64,000 nucleotides of DNA from an uncultured Akkermansia sp. (GCA_949296365.1 CASFPZ010000006.1:25599-89598), one strand, 5' to 3'. Shown: positions 44,320-54,331, counted from the stretch's first letter. The notes: a model not told the origin generated them from the letters alone. Made by a program: numbers and translations.

Positions 44320-47175
44320 CTAATTTTCAATATCTTGCGCTAGTAAACGATTGACACCTTCTGGTGCTATCGACGCGAATTCATCGTTCTTATACACGTT
44401 CCATCCCAAATCTTCTGCCGCTGGCAAACGCGACAGATCGCATTCTACAATAAGTCGTGAAACCTCTTGCGCCCAATAATCAGCTATTTCTAACAAATAA
44501 GAGTCAAGCGACTCCCATGCCTGAATGCCCCGATTACCACCATGTAAAGGCAAATTCAAATACGCGCAAGTTACCTTTTGTGTGTTATATTCTGCAGCAA
44601 TCCACCGTTGTGCGGCCAAGACATAAAGTGGCAACTGAAGATCCTTCCAACGGTAATAACCGGTATTCTTTTTCTCCTCCACAAGGTGATCTCCCAACTG
44701 CGGTAAATGAGTTCTCAAGAGATCTACTTTTTTTGCGCTCAGTTTTTCCAAGTGATGTTGTTCCGGCAAACTAGCTGTTGCGCTCGTTTTAATATCGACG
44801 ACCCGTAGCACCTTTGTTTCTTCATTTACTTCAATACGATCCAACTTCATTTTGAGGACAACAGGTAGATCCCATGGTTCCCAAAGCAAAGTCCGTTCGA
44901 CCTCCAAAAGATGCCATCCCATTTCGAGCGAGCGAACATGGACCTGAGCCAAATCTTCCAATCTTTGTCGGACAAATTCTCGTTGGACCATAAGCGGCAA
45001 AGACAAATGGCGTCCATACAGCCGTTCAAACTCCTTTTGCATACCATCGGCAAGTTCCTGGGCAATCGTTTTTTCATCCCTTACCTGTCCTAAATCGCCC
45101 TTAGGGCCTAAGCGTTCTGCACACAGATGGATCAACGTGCCAATGCTCATTGGGTCGATCTCGTTACCTAGCGACAACCGTTGGAACCGACAAACTTGCT
45201 TCAACCAAAATCTCCTCGGGCATGTCAGAAAATCCTTCAACCGACTCGGAGACAATTGTACCTTTACCTTGCCAGATTCTGAGAGGTCATAAGACTCTGG
45301 CATGCGAACAGGTTGCGGGCAACGCCATGCCCAACCCTTCTCATTCCGCGCCATACCATTTTTGTCTTCACGAGCTTCATGGAAAAGATAAAGGACCCGG
45401 TGCGGCAATTGTTCTGCCTCGCATTGCATGAGCAAAGACGAGGGACGGCAAGGTTCTCCAGTTGGGTCTTCCCGCGCCACCAGGATACGAATACCATCAA
45501 AGCATCGCCGAGTTTCGATGAGCCCTCGTAACAGAAAAGCATCGCGTTGGTACCGGTTGGCACGCGTCCTCAACCCTAACAGTTCTTTCATTCCTTCTGG
45601 CAACAACGGATCTTCAATCATCTTATCAGGCACACAGCCCTCATGTAAACCTTCCAGAATAAGCTTCCTAGCAGGATCATAAGATAATTCCAACCAATCC
45701 GACATCACAACATCACAGGAACCGCGGTCCATATAAACTTTTTCAGTCGACATGTACCTGACCAACAACTCCACCGCCACCTGAGCAGATGTCACAATAC
45801 CGCGTTCTTCCAAATCATTTACCAGCGCCCCTACGACTTCTAACCTTTTCAACAAAGCCAACTGATACACACCATTCCAATTGGCCTTCCACAACCTGTC
45901 AGCCAAATCGATAGCCATCGAGCCAATGTGCCCAAGTTTCCATCTTTTTAACCAATCAACAATTTTTCTAAGGTCGTCCCCATCAAGACGAATCAAATCG
46001 ATGTCAGAAGTTCTGTTCCCTAGCAGATGCAAAACAAATGACAAACGGCTAGGAAGATGCATTTCATTGATTTGATCCAGCATCAAGGCCATTTGATAGC
46101 CACTTTGTATGTCCAACGCAATAGCCAGAATGCCAGATCGGCACACACGATCCACAGGTTCCCACGCATCGGGCTGAGAGACAACCTTCTGAATATCGCC
46201 CAACAAACGCACTATCCCAGTCCGAGAAGCCTTGTCACCTCCAGATCGATAGACGGACCACCCAGCTCGCCCAATGCCATCTCGTAGAGCATCGGCAAAT
46301 GCATCATCGCAGAGACCAATCGAACAACGAGAACTATCCACGTGATCTCCGGAAAAGTAGCGAACAGTTTCCTCAACAAAACCCTGAGCTCCATGACAAA
46401 CCGCCACAAGGTTCTCAATTCCATTAAAATGTAGCCACTCAGGTTCTTCTTCTCTTGCGACACAAGGTCGCCCCCATGAATCAACAGGAAACCCAGTAGG
46501 AGCGTGAATCCAGCATTCGACCTGGCTGTCGTGTTCTTGTTCCCAACATTCCAAAGCCATCATTGCTAAGGGTAGAGGATCTGGAACACCAGCCACCACA
46601 ACACGTTGAATGCCCGAAGGGAGTACGGGATAATGGCTCCAGGCAATTTCTTCTTCTAGAAGGTCATGCCCCCCCCAATCTAAGACACGTTTTATAGCTT
46701 GTTGTTCCCAATCAGCTAATACAGTCCAACGATCCACTTCATCCGGTGGCAGCGCTGCATGTTTCACCACCTCTTGAATGCGCATCCGGCATTCACCCAA
46801 AACGGCTCGAGTTCGTAAACACATTTCTGCCATGCCCATGCTCCAAGTAAACCCAGGATACTCAGGGCGGCGGCGAATGAGAGCATTCTCCTCATCGTGT
46901 TCTTGAATCACCTGGGCCCATGCCACTTCCATGAAAAGGCGATCACGCTCTGGATCGTCATGGCTCTGCATTAAAAACTCCTCTACAGTCATCATTACAG
47001 GAGGGCGCACAGCGCATTCCGGAGCTAATTGCACCATAGTCTCTCTAAGTCGAATGATCGATTCTCGGGTTGGGACCAAGATCATCAAACCAGGCCACTT
47101 GTTCCCTTCCAGCAGCAATTTTTTTGCTACAGCATATACGAGACAGTCCTCCCACCCCAAATATACCAATCTCAT
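44320..47175 (-). CDS. addB: AddB-like PD-(D/E)XK nuclease subunit
   Basis: A 951-residue partner of the adjacent AddA. The N-terminal region has the fold pattern of an inactivated UvrD helicase (KWPGLMILVPTRESIIRLRE near residue 30), and the Walker A lysine loop seen in Bacillus AddB is absent. The C-terminal third contains the nuclease module: SPSRLKDFLTCPRRFWLKQVC near 640 and LKMKLDRIEVNEETKVLRVVDIKTSAT near 790. The four cysteines that hold the AddB Fe-S cluster are not recognisable beyond the CPRRF one. The position directly before addA supports the assignment. The ATG at 47175 was chosen over a TTG four codons upstream. Confidence 0.75.
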   Translation of the reverse strand: MRLVYLGWEDCLVYAVAKKLLLEGNKWPGLMILVPTRESIIRLRETMVQLAPECAVRPPVMMTVEEFLMQSHDDPERDRLFMEVAWAQVIQEHDEENALIRRRPEYPGFTWSMGMAEMCLRTRAVLGECRMRIQEVVKHAALPPDEVDRWTVLADWEQQAIKRVLDWGGHDLLEEEIAWSHYPVLPSGIQRVVVAGVPDPLPLAMMALECWEQEHDSQVECWIHAPTGFPVDSWGRPCVAREEEPEWLHFNGIENLVAVCHGAQGFVEETVRYFSGDHVDSSRCSIGLCDDAFADALRDGIGRAGWSVYRSGGDKASRTGIVRLLGDIQKVVSQPDAWEPVDRVCRSGILAIALDIQSGYQMALMLDQINEMHLPSRLSFVLHLLGNRTSDIDLIRLDGDDLRKIVDWLKRWKLGHIGSMAIDLADRLWKANWNGVYQLALLKRLEVVGALVNDLEERGIVTSAQVAVELLVRYMSTEKVYMDRGSCDVVMSDWLELSYDPARKLILEGLHEGCVPDKMIEDPLLPEGMKELLGLRTRANRYQRDAFLLRGLIETRRCFDGIRILVAREDPTGEPCRPSSLLMQCEAEQLPHRVLYLFHEAREDKNGMARNEKGWAWRCPQPVRMPESYDLSESGKVKVQLSPSRLKDFLTCPRRFWLKQVCRFQRLSLGNEIDPMSIGTLIHLCAERLGPKGDLGQVRDEKTIAQELADGMQKEFERLYGRHLSLPLMVQREFVRQRLEDLAQVHVRSLEMGWHLLEVERTLLWEPWDLPVVLKMKLDRIEVNEETKVLRVVDIKTSATASLPEQHHLEKLSAKKVDLLRTHLPQLGDHLVEEKKNTGYYRWKDLQLPLYVLAAQRWIAAEYNTQKVTCAYLNLPLHGGNRGIQAWESLDSYLLEIADYWAQEVSRLIVECDLSRLPAAEDLGWNVYKNDEFASIAPEGVNRLLAQDIEN

Positions 47176-47219
47176 GGGCTCTGACAATGTGCTACGCAGT
47201 TAATATCTTTGCAGAGTAA

Positions 47220-47855
47220 TTAACGCTCTTCAATAACCGCCTCGCGAGGAAAACGCACCTTAGCCTCCAACGCATACGCATCATTTGCGCTGCGATATCC
47301 CAGCGCTACCCCCAATACAACACGATAGGGTCCCTTGTCTAATCCTAATAACATATCGCACTTCGGTCCATCCATACTGCCAATGGTGCATGAATCCACT
47401 CTCAACAACGCGGCAGCGTTCAATAAAAACCCCAATGCTAAATACACCTGGTGTTCAGCCCAAACCCCGACTTGATCGCCCAACGATTCAATCACCTGAG
47501 TATAAAATGCTCGAGATCCTGCTAACTTTTCGGGGCTTGGTTGGCGGACTTCGGCTATTCTCGCAATACAGCATTCGACATCATCAACCGACGGTTGACG
47601 CAATGCGCACAACACAGCGTAACACGAGCAATCCTCAACCTGTGCCTGGTCTTTTGAGATAGCACGCAAAGATTTTTTCACCGACTGATCATGCACCATG
47701 ACAAAATGCCACGGTTGCAATCCAATCGATGAAGGAGCCAGGCGCAACGATTCTTCTAATGCTTGCATCACATCAGGAGCAATCTTCGCGGTTGGATCAA
47801 ATTTTTTACAGGCATATCGCCATGTTAGCGTCGTTAAATAATCTGTTGGACTCAT
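47220..47855 (-). CDS. Nitroreductase-family oxidoreductase (second copy)
   Basis: A 211-residue FMN oxidoreductase and a clear paralogue of the protein at 24906-25544: both share WRYACKKFDP, SS(L/I)GLQPW, an LRA(V/I)S block and LGYRSxNDAYA-like ends. The FMN contacts are present. It has extra cysteines (EDCSCYAVLCAL, VECCIARIAEV) not found in the other copy; whether they matter is not visible. It is followed by addB 44 nt downstream on the same strand, but a functional link is not obvious. Substrate unknown, probably a quinone or nitro compound. Confidence 0.85.
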   Translation of the reverse strand: MSPTDYLTTLTWRYACKKFDPTAKIAPDVMQALEESLRLAPSSIGLQPWHFVMVHDQSVKKSLRAISKDQAQVEDCSCYAVLCALRQPSVDDVECCIARIAEVRQPSPEKLAGSRAFYTQVIESLGDQVGVWAEHQVYLALGFLLNAAALLRVDSCTIGSMDGPKCDMLLGLDKGPYRVVLGVALGYRSANDAYALEAKVRFPREAVIEER

Positions 47856-47891
47856 TGTCGATTCTATACCTCAACTTCCCTCTTCAGTCAA

Positions 47892-48104
47892 TTATAATCT
47901 TCCATCCCTTGTCGTATTCGGGTCTGCCGTCTCTTGCAGTAAGGCGAACTCATCGCCCGACAATGGGCGCAGGGGCGAATAGGTATGCAGGTTGTCTTGC
48001 AGATGCTCCATATAGGTCATTCCGCTGAAAACGCTCAGCACACCAGGAAAACTCGGGCTTGGCGAAATTTCAACAGGTAGGCTGTCTTGATCAAAAGGCA
48101 GCAC
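47892..48104 (-). pseudogene. Aldo/keto reductase C-terminal fragment
   Basis: About 70 codons reading FPGVLSVFSGMTYMEHLQDN, then HTYSPLRPLSGDEFALLQ, match the last part of Fe-S-type aldo/keto reductases, where a GMSxxEQVxDN segment is followed by F.PLS..E. The upstream reading frame closes at a stop after six more codons, so the barrel and active site are missing. It is best read as the 3' remnant of a deleted gene rather than a small protein. It lies at the edge of an accessory scar. Confidence 0.55.
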
Positions 48105-48670
48105 AAGATAATGCTGTCGCTATAAACGATTTACCAACCACTCTTTTTATACAAAAGAGTTTTCCATTCATCTAGTAGAGTCTAATTGATATAGAGGTCA
48201 AGTCAGCCCCGTCAGCAAAGATTTTTATTGTTCGCTTGTCAATTACGGATTTCATGCTTACTTTTGTCGTGGTTTATTGATCTCTTTGTCATTGTATTCT
48301 ATCTTTTGTGCTTTTACCTTGACATAGATAAGCTCAATAAACCATCTCGTTTTCTATCGTTGTAACAAAGTCATGCAGATAGTAGAGTTGACAACAGAAC
48401 AGCTCATTGATATTTTTTTAGAAAAATGATAATAACAATGTCGGTAGGAGGAAGAAATAGTTTATCCTCGCTTCAAAACACATAAACATGCAGACTTTGA
48501 CATAATCTGTTTGGCCTCAAGACCAAGCATGATCAAAGGTTCTTTCCCATAGTAGATAGATGATTTACAGCCAATTAGACATCATCTCCTCTTCATCTAC
48601 CGTCAATACCAAGAAGGCGTTCAACGCCTCCAGCAACCGCACCTCAAGCAACCTCAATCACTAACTCAAT
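48105..48670. other. AT-rich intergenic stretch
   Basis: About 565 bp of low-GC, T-rich sequence between the aldo/keto reductase remnant and the A1S_2505-type gene. No coding frame, tRNA or transposon end is recognisable. It is probably decayed accessory DNA and the leader of the downstream gene. Confidence 0.4.
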
Positions 48671-49072
48671 ATGGATTCTAACAAACCAAGATACACTCCG
48701 GAGTTCATCACAAGCCTACAACCCAACGAAATATTCGTATTCGGTAGCAACCTGGGAGGGTGGCACGCTGGCGGAGCTGCACACATAGCACACAAAAAAT
48801 TCGGCGCCATCTGGGGCAAGGGCACGGGGCTGCAAGGACAATCCTACGCCATCCCGACCATGCAAGGCGGCGTGGAAACCATCCACCCCTATGTGGATGA
48901 ATTCATCGCTTTTGCCAAAGCGCATCCGGAGCTGACCTTCCTGGTGACCCCCATCGGCTGCGGAATCGCCGGATTCAAGGTAGCAGACATCGCCCCCTTG
49001 TTCAAAGAAGCAATAGCGGTAGAAAACATCATATTGCCGGAATCGTTTGAACAAGTCATAATGTCTATTTAA
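48671..49072 (+). CDS. A1S_2505-family macro-like protein
   Basis: A compact protein of 133 residues with the signature NEIFVFGSNLGGWHAGGAAHIAHKKFGA near residues 19-45, followed by GKGTGLQGQSYAIPT and the glycine-rich TPIGCGIAGFKVADIAPLF. This pattern is found in phage and bacterial proteins named A1S_2505-type phage non-structural proteins, with likeness to ADP-ribose-binding macro domains. The molecular function is not settled. The gene is intact and visibly GC-richer than the flanking DNA, and sits between a gene remnant and a transposase remnant, suggesting acquisition by transfer. Confidence 0.7.
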   Translation: MDSNKPRYTPEFITSLQPNEIFVFGSNLGGWHAGGAAHIAHKKFGAIWGKGTGLQGQSYAIPTMQGGVETIHPYVDEFIAFAKAHPELTFLVTPIGCGIAGFKVADIAPLFKEAIAVENIILPESFEQVIMSI

Positions 49073-49184
49073 TTTACCAAGAATGATTTACAGGCAAAAA
49101 CACTTCAACTCTGAAAACTGATACGGGATGGTTTATTTCCTTGGGAGGCGGGTTTGATATCTATGAAAAGTTCGACCGTTTTCC

Positions 49185-49632
49185 CTAAGCAGAGCAGACC
49201 AGCGGTTGCGCCGAGGCAAATAGTTCACCGTCTCCTTTAACCTCTCCGATAAACTCGCGAAAACTCATGCGGTCTTTTATTTGATACTCTGTCTGCTCGT
49301 CACTTAAACCGTAAAGGCGTTGGACAAACAGAACCTTAAACTTCAGGACTGGATCAATTGGTCGGCGGCCTGCTTTGCTTTTGCGTTCTTCTCTTTGGAG
49401 ACCTCGCTCTAACCCGGGGCGGAACAGCTCGAAATCTACATACTAGGGATATGGCCTCCAGAGGATTTCCTAATTTTGAGAGTGTCTTGAGTCTATCCGA
49501 GGTTTCAAATAACCCTGCTCCTTCTTGTTGCTGACGGTATTGGTAAGCCCTCTTCGTTTGTTTCCTCTTCTGGGTGGGAAACGTAATGTTTATTTCATTG
49601 GTTTGCAGTCGATTAATTGTAGAATCTTCCAT
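49185..49632 (-). pseudogene. Truncated, frameshifted IS5-like transposase
   Basis: The first 64 codons read through ETSDRLKTLSKLGNPLEAISLV, typical of the N-terminus of IS5-type transposases, preceded by an AAGGAGAAC ribosome-binding site. Near 49438-49446 a frameshift occurs; the shifted frame continues as DFELFRPGLERGLQREER, then KAGRRPIDPVLKFKVLF, VQRLYGLSDEQTEYQIKDR and MSFREFIG. Family-like sequence stops about position 49245 and a stop codon follows at 49185. The DDE catalytic domain is absent. No terminal inverted repeats are visible. This is the decayed 5' part of an insertion sequence. Confidence 0.75.
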
Positions 49633-49708
49633 AAGTTTTTTGTTCTCCTTGTCATGATCAGAAAGTTTGATACTACTTCCTACGTTTAGATGAATAAACT
49701 ATTCTCGT

Positions 49709-52700
49709 ATGAGGCATTTTGGACTTTTAAGCACACTTTTACTGACAGCATTAGCAGCTTCAGGCGGGGACTCACCCAATTGGTTGCGTTACCCAGCCAT
49801 CTCACCAGACGGTACAACCATTGCATTCACCTACAAAGGAGATATTTATACAGTTCCAAGCTCGGGAGGAACAGCCACTCGTTTAACAACAGACGACTCG
49901 ATGGATTACAACCCCGTGTGGTCACCCGACAGTAAAACAATTGCCTTTGCAAGTAACCGACACGGCAATTTCGACGTTTACACAATTCCGGCCAAAGGGG
50001 GAACTCCAACTCGCCTAACAACGCATTCAAGCTCTGAAATTCCTAACTGTTTTTCTCGCGACGGACAACACATTTTGTTCGATGCCACCATAGCAGACCC
50101 TGCTGAAAGCATCCTCAATCCGTCTGCTTCGATGAAAGAACTATACTCTGTTCCCGTTTTCGGTGGACGGCCTCTACAGATTTTGGCGACTCCTGCTGAG
50201 CACGCTCAATTTTCACATTCTGGCAAGTTCATTATTTACCAGGACAAAAAAGGCGGAGAAAATATCTGGCGCAAACACCACCGTTCGTCCATTACCCGCG
50301 ACATCTGGAAGTACGATATTGCCTCTCGCATGCACCAAAAGCTAACGGACTTCTCAGGAGAAGATCGATCTCCTGTCATGTCCGCTGATGATAAGACCGT
50401 TTATTATTTAAGCGAGCAAGACGGTTCCTTCAACGTTTGGTCTTTCCCTATCGACAATCCTTCAGCCAGGCAACAAATCACTCAGTTCAAAACGCATCCA
50501 GTACGTTTTCTTTCCCTAGCTGATACAGGCATGCTCTGTTTTGGCTACAATGGTGCTATTTACACGCAGGTACCCGGCACAGCTCCATCAGTCGTCAACA
50601 TTCAAGTTTCTGGCGATATTACGTCAAACGATCAACTTATCCAGTCAGTTTTCCCGCGCGGTGGCCAGCCGTCGCGAGATGGCAAGCAAATTGCCTTTGT
50701 TCATCGCGGCGATATATTTGTGACCTCCACAACATACCCAACCACCAAACAGATCACCTATACTCCTGAAGCAGAATACTCGCCCAATTTTTCTCCAGAC
50801 GGTAGAACATTGGCATACACCTCTGAACGTAACGGCCAACGCAACATCTACCTAGCCAAGCTTGCAAGAAAAACTGACCCGAATTTCCCCAATGCACTAA
50901 GTCTCGAAGAAAAACCTCTCGTTGCCAACGCGGAGCACGAACGCGAGTCAGCACAATTCTCGCCAGACGGCAAAGAAATTGCCTTTGTTGAAGACCGTAG
51001 CAGAATCATGATCATGGATTTGCAGACGAAAGAAATACGGCAAGTTGTCGACGGATCTCAAACCTATTCAACGGGAGGATTTATCGATTATTCTTGGTCG
51101 CCAGACGGGCAGTGGTTGACTCTTGCCTACACAGGGAACAAGCATGATCCCTATTACGACATCGGCATCGTCCACACAAGTGGTAAGCAATCCATCGTCA
51201 ACTTAACCAACAGCGGCTATTCCAACGCGAAACCTCGCTGGATACTTGACGGAAATGCCCTACTCTTCCTTACCGAACGTTATGGCATGCGAAACCATGC
51301 CTCCTGGGGATCCCTCTCGGATGCCATGATCGTCTTCCTGAACAAAAAATCGATGGAACAATTTCAAATGAGTAAGGAAGAACGGGAACTAGCTCAGGCT
51401 AAAGACTCCCCCCAAACAGACAAAGTTGATAAGGATCAAAAAGATTCTAAAACCGCCAAGAAAGCCTCCAACGATCCACCTAAAGCCAAACCAATAACCG
51501 TCGAATTGGAGGGATTAGAAGATCGATTCGTTCGTCTGACTCCAGCTTCCACCCAGTTAGCCGATGCAGCTCTCGATCAAAAAGGAGAAAAACTTTACTA
51601 CATTTGTAGTTTCCAAAAAGGATTCGACCTTTGGCAGTTAGATTTAGCTACACGAACTCCACGTCTTTTGCGTTCCGACATCTCTCCTGCCTCGTTGCAA
51701 TGGGATCAAGCCATGAGTAAATTGTTCATTCTCGGAGACAAACCAGTCTACATGGATAGAAAGAGCAACGCCATCTCAACCATAACTGCCAGTGCTGAAC
51801 ACAACATCGATAAATCCCAGGAACGAGTTGCCATGTTCCAGCATGTCTGCCACGAAGAAGAACGTCGTTTCTACCGGGAAGATATGCACGGCGTCGACTG
51901 GAAAAAACTAACAGCTAATTACAAACAATTCCTACCCTCAATCAATAATAATTACGACTTCGCCGAATTATTAAGCGAACTCCTCGGCGAACTCAACGTC
52001 TCGCACACAGGATGTTCCTATTCTGGGGATCGATCGCCATCGAGCGACTCTACCGCAGAACTGGGATTGTTCTTCGACCAGGACTATGTAGGCACAGGAC
52101 TAAAAATCGATGAAATTGTAACAGGTGGTCCCTTCGATCGATCTGAATTCGATATCCAGCGTGGCGATATCATTGAAATGATCAATGGGGTCTTCATCAA
52201 AGCTGATATGGACTATTACCCCTTGCTCAATCGGCAAGCTGGTAAGAAAATACTCGTTTCGCTCCGCCGTCCGGAAACCCAACAGACATTCGAAGTTGTC
52301 GTCAAACCCATCACCCGGAGTGCCCTCAATTCCCTTCTCTACAAGCGTTGGGTCAAACAATGCGAACGTGAAGTCGATCGCCTCTCCAAAGGCCGTCTTG
52401 GCTATGTTCACATCCAGGGCATGAACGATCCTAGTTTCCGAACTGTGTACTCCATAGTTCTTGGCAAATTCAACAACCGCGAAGGTATAGTCATCGATAC
52501 TCGATTCAACGGAGGTGGCCGCCTTCACGAAGATATAGAAGTTCTCTTCAGCGGGGAAAAATACCTCACCCAAGTCATCCGTGGTAAAGAAGCTTGCGAT
52601 ATGCCTAGCCGCCGTTGGAACAAACCCTCAGTCATGGTAATTGGCGAAGCTAATTACTCCAATGCTCACGGTACTCCATGGGTATACAAACACCAGAAAC

Positions 52701-52963
52701 TCGGGAAACTCGTTGGTATGCCAGTTCCAGGCACCATGACCAGTGTCAATTGGGAACGCCTTCAGGATTCATCGCTCATTTTCGGTATCCCTATTATTGG
52801 TTATCGTCTTCCAGATGGAACCTATTTGGAAAATACCCAGTTAGAACCTGACGTCAAAGTAGCTAACACCCCAGACTCAGTAGTTTACGGACACGACAAA
52901 CAACTCGAAGCAGCAGTTCAAACACTCCTCAATGACATTGACGCTTCACCAAAAGCTCAATAA
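49709..52963 (+). CDS. Exported tricorn protease homologue (S41 peptidase)
   Basis: A 1084-residue protein with a Sec signal peptide (LLSTLLLTALAASG). Propeller repeats of the TolB/PD40 type (SPDGTTIAFTY, SPDSKTIAFAS, SPDGRTLAYTS, SPDGQWLTLAY) fill about residues 20-540. A lysine-rich low-complexity linker follows (about 550-600), then further propeller strands. After that come the S41 core: NVSHTGCSY with Ser765-His766, a PDZ domain (YVGTGLKIDEIVTGGPFDRSEF), DTRFNGGG, and ANYSNAHG with the nucleophile Ser984. The catalytic Ser/His and late glutamate region match tricorn of Thermoplasma. Tricorn degrades oligopeptides; the signal peptide points to the periplasm. Confidence 0.88.
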   Translation: MRHFGLLSTLLLTALAASGGDSPNWLRYPAISPDGTTIAFTYKGDIYTVPSSGGTATRLTTDDSMDYNPVWSPDSKTIAFASNRHGNFDVYTIPAKGGTPTRLTTHSSSEIPNCFSRDGQHILFDATIADPAESILNPSASMKELYSVPVFGGRPLQILATPAEHAQFSHSGKFIIYQDKKGGENIWRKHHRSSITRDIWKYDIASRMHQKLTDFSGEDRSPVMSADDKTVYYLSEQDGSFNVWSFPIDNPSARQQITQFKTHPVRFLSLADTGMLCFGYNGAIYTQVPGTAPSVVNIQVSGDITSNDQLIQSVFPRGGQPSRDGKQIAFVHRGDIFVTSTTYPTTKQITYTPEAEYSPNFSPDGRTLAYTSERNGQRNIYLAKLARKTDPNFPNALSLEEKPLVANAEHERESAQFSPDGKEIAFVEDRSRIMIMDLQTKEIRQVVDGSQTYSTGGFIDYSWSPDGQWLTLAYTGNKHDPYYDIGIVHTSGKQSIVNLTNSGYSNAKPRWILDGNALLFLTERYGMRNHASWGSLSDAMIVFLNKKSMEQFQMSKEERELAQAKDSPQTDKVDKDQKDSKTAKKASNDPPKAKPITVELEGLEDRFVRLTPASTQLADAALDQKGEKLYYICSFQKGFDLWQLDLATRTPRLLRSDISPASLQWDQAMSKLFILGDKPVYMDRKSNAISTITASAEHNIDKSQERVAMFQHVCHEEERRFYREDMHGVDWKKLTANYKQFLPSINNNYDFAELLSELLGELNVSHTGCSYSGDRSPSSDSTAELGLFFDQDYVGTGLKIDEIVTGGPFDRSEFDIQRGDIIEMINGVFIKADMDYYPLLNRQAGKKILVSLRRPETQQTFEVVVKPITRSALNSLLYKRWVKQCEREVDRLSKGRLGYVHIQGMNDPSFRTVYSIVLGKFNNREGIVIDTRFNGGGRLHEDIEVLFSGEKYLTQVIRGKEACDMPSRRWNKPSVMVIGEANYSNAHGTPWVYKHQKLGKLVGMPVPGTMTSVNWERLQDSSLIFGIPIIGYRLPDGTYLENTQLEPDVKVANTPDSVVYGHDKQLEAAVQTLLNDIDASPKAQ

Positions 52964-52974
52964 CCCCACAGGAC

Positions 52975-53012
52975 CAGAGATCGTCACACTGATTCACAAT
53001 GTACGATCTCTG
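52975..53012 (+). terminator. Probable terminator of the tricorn-like gene
   Basis: A perfect 10-bp stem (CAGAGATCGT at 52975-52984, ACGATCTCTG at 53003-53012) with an 18-nt loop, 12 nt after the stop codon. Only a scattered T-rich sequence (AGTTATTTAAC) follows, so termination strength is uncertain. Confidence 0.5.
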
Positions 53013-53202
53013 AGTTATTTAACAGTTAACTAACATATTGAACAATCGAATCATCTAATAATTTTCTCCAATTAGCGTTGATAGACTTTTCTACCTCTAT
53101 CTTGTTATTTGGGTTGTTCAATGTCTTGTTTTATCCTTGTCGGGAAACAACATTTGATTAACAAAAGGAGTAATTAGAATTCATCTTACCTAGTTTATAT
53201 CC

Positions 53203-54306
53203 ATGAGCACATCAGCATTATCGATCAAGCCAGCTGGTTCATGCCGCTGGGATATCGTTTCTTTAGGGGAAGTCATGCTTCGACTCGACCCGGGCGAGAA
53301 CCGCATTCATACTAGCCGTACTTTCAACGTCTGGGAAGGAGGTGGCGAATATAATGTTGCCCGTGGACTGCGCCGCTGTTTTGGGTTGAAAGGAGCAATT
53401 GTCACCGCCATTTGCGACAATCCCGTCGGTCACCTATTAGAGGACTGTATGTTGCAAAGTGGGCTGAGTCTGGATTATGTTTCCTGGAAGCCCTTCGACG
53501 GCATTGGACGATCTTGCCGCGTTGGTCTGAATTTCACCGAGCGTGGATATGGAGTTCGCGCGGCAGTGGGTTGTTCGGATCGCGGGTTGAGTGCTGCCAG
53601 CCAAATGAGACCAGGTGAAGTGGACTGGGATCAGATTTTTGGGAAAGACGGAGTCCGATGGTTCCATACAGGAGGGATCTACGCAGGGCTTTCTGAGACG
53701 ACTAGCGAAGTTGTCATAGAAGCAGTCAAATCAGCGCGTAAACACGGGACCATTGTATCTTACGATCTCAACTACCGTCCCTCTCTCTGGAAGAGCATAG
53801 GAGGACAAGAACGCGCCCGAGAAGTTAACCAAACCATTGCTCCCTTTGTCGACGTCATGATTGGCAATGAAGAAGACTTTCAAGCAGCACTAGGCCTCAC
53901 GATCAAAGGGGCCACGGAAGATTTCTCTAGCATTGACAAAAACGCCTATCAGGACATGATCCGTACAGCCGTCAAAAAATTCGGTTTCAAAGCCACTGCC
54001 ACAACGCTTCGCGTAGCCCGCACGGCTACTTTCAACGATTGGGCTGCTATTCTGTACTACGATGGTCAATTCTACAATTCCATCTCCCTGCCCAATCTGG
54101 AAATCCTCGATCGAGTCGGAGGCGGAGATTCCTTTGCCTCAGGGTTGATTTATGGTTTTTTGGCAGGCAAAGGACCTCAGTATGCCGTCAACTGTGGCTG
54201 TGCCCACGGCGCCTTGGCCATGACCACGCCAGGCGACACCTCCACAGCTAGTCTTGCAGAAGTAGAACGCGTCATGAAAGGCGGAACGGCACGAGTTAAT
54301 CGTTAA
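53203..54306 (+). CDS. kdgK: 2-keto-3-deoxygluconate kinase (PfkB family)
   Basis: Phosphorylates 2-keto-3-deoxygluconate to KDPG. A 367-residue PfkB-fold sugar kinase: the N-terminal VSLGEVMLRLDPGENR and EGGGEYNVARGL segments bind the sugar; the C-terminal ATP and catalytic site reads RVGGGDSFASGLIYGFL with the catalytic base Asp309. First gene of the uronate operon, followed after 25 nt by the mannonate dehydratase fusion, and its substrate is exactly that enzyme's product, which makes the sugar specificity convincing. No regulator gene or operator is visible in the roughly 190-bp leader. Confidence 0.88.
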   Translation: MSTSALSIKPAGSCRWDIVSLGEVMLRLDPGENRIHTSRTFNVWEGGGEYNVARGLRRCFGLKGAIVTAICDNPVGHLLEDCMLQSGLSLDYVSWKPFDGIGRSCRVGLNFTERGYGVRAAVGCSDRGLSAASQMRPGEVDWDQIFGKDGVRWFHTGGIYAGLSETTSEVVIEAVKSARKHGTIVSYDLNYRPSLWKSIGGQERAREVNQTIAPFVDVMIGNEEDFQAALGLTIKGATEDFSSIDKNAYQDMIRTAVKKFGFKATATTLRVARTATFNDWAAILYYDGQFYNSISLPNLEILDRVGGGDSFASGLIYGFLAGKGPQYAVNCGCAHGALAMTTPGDTSTASLAEVERVMKGGTARVNR

Positions 54307-54331
54307 CCACCCTTAACCAGGTATACCCACT

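Noticed and set aside
48671..49072. Possible complete prophage or integrative element around the A1S_2505-type gene
   Set aside because: No integrase, attachment-site repeats or structural phage genes nearby; only a transposase remnant and a gene fragment.
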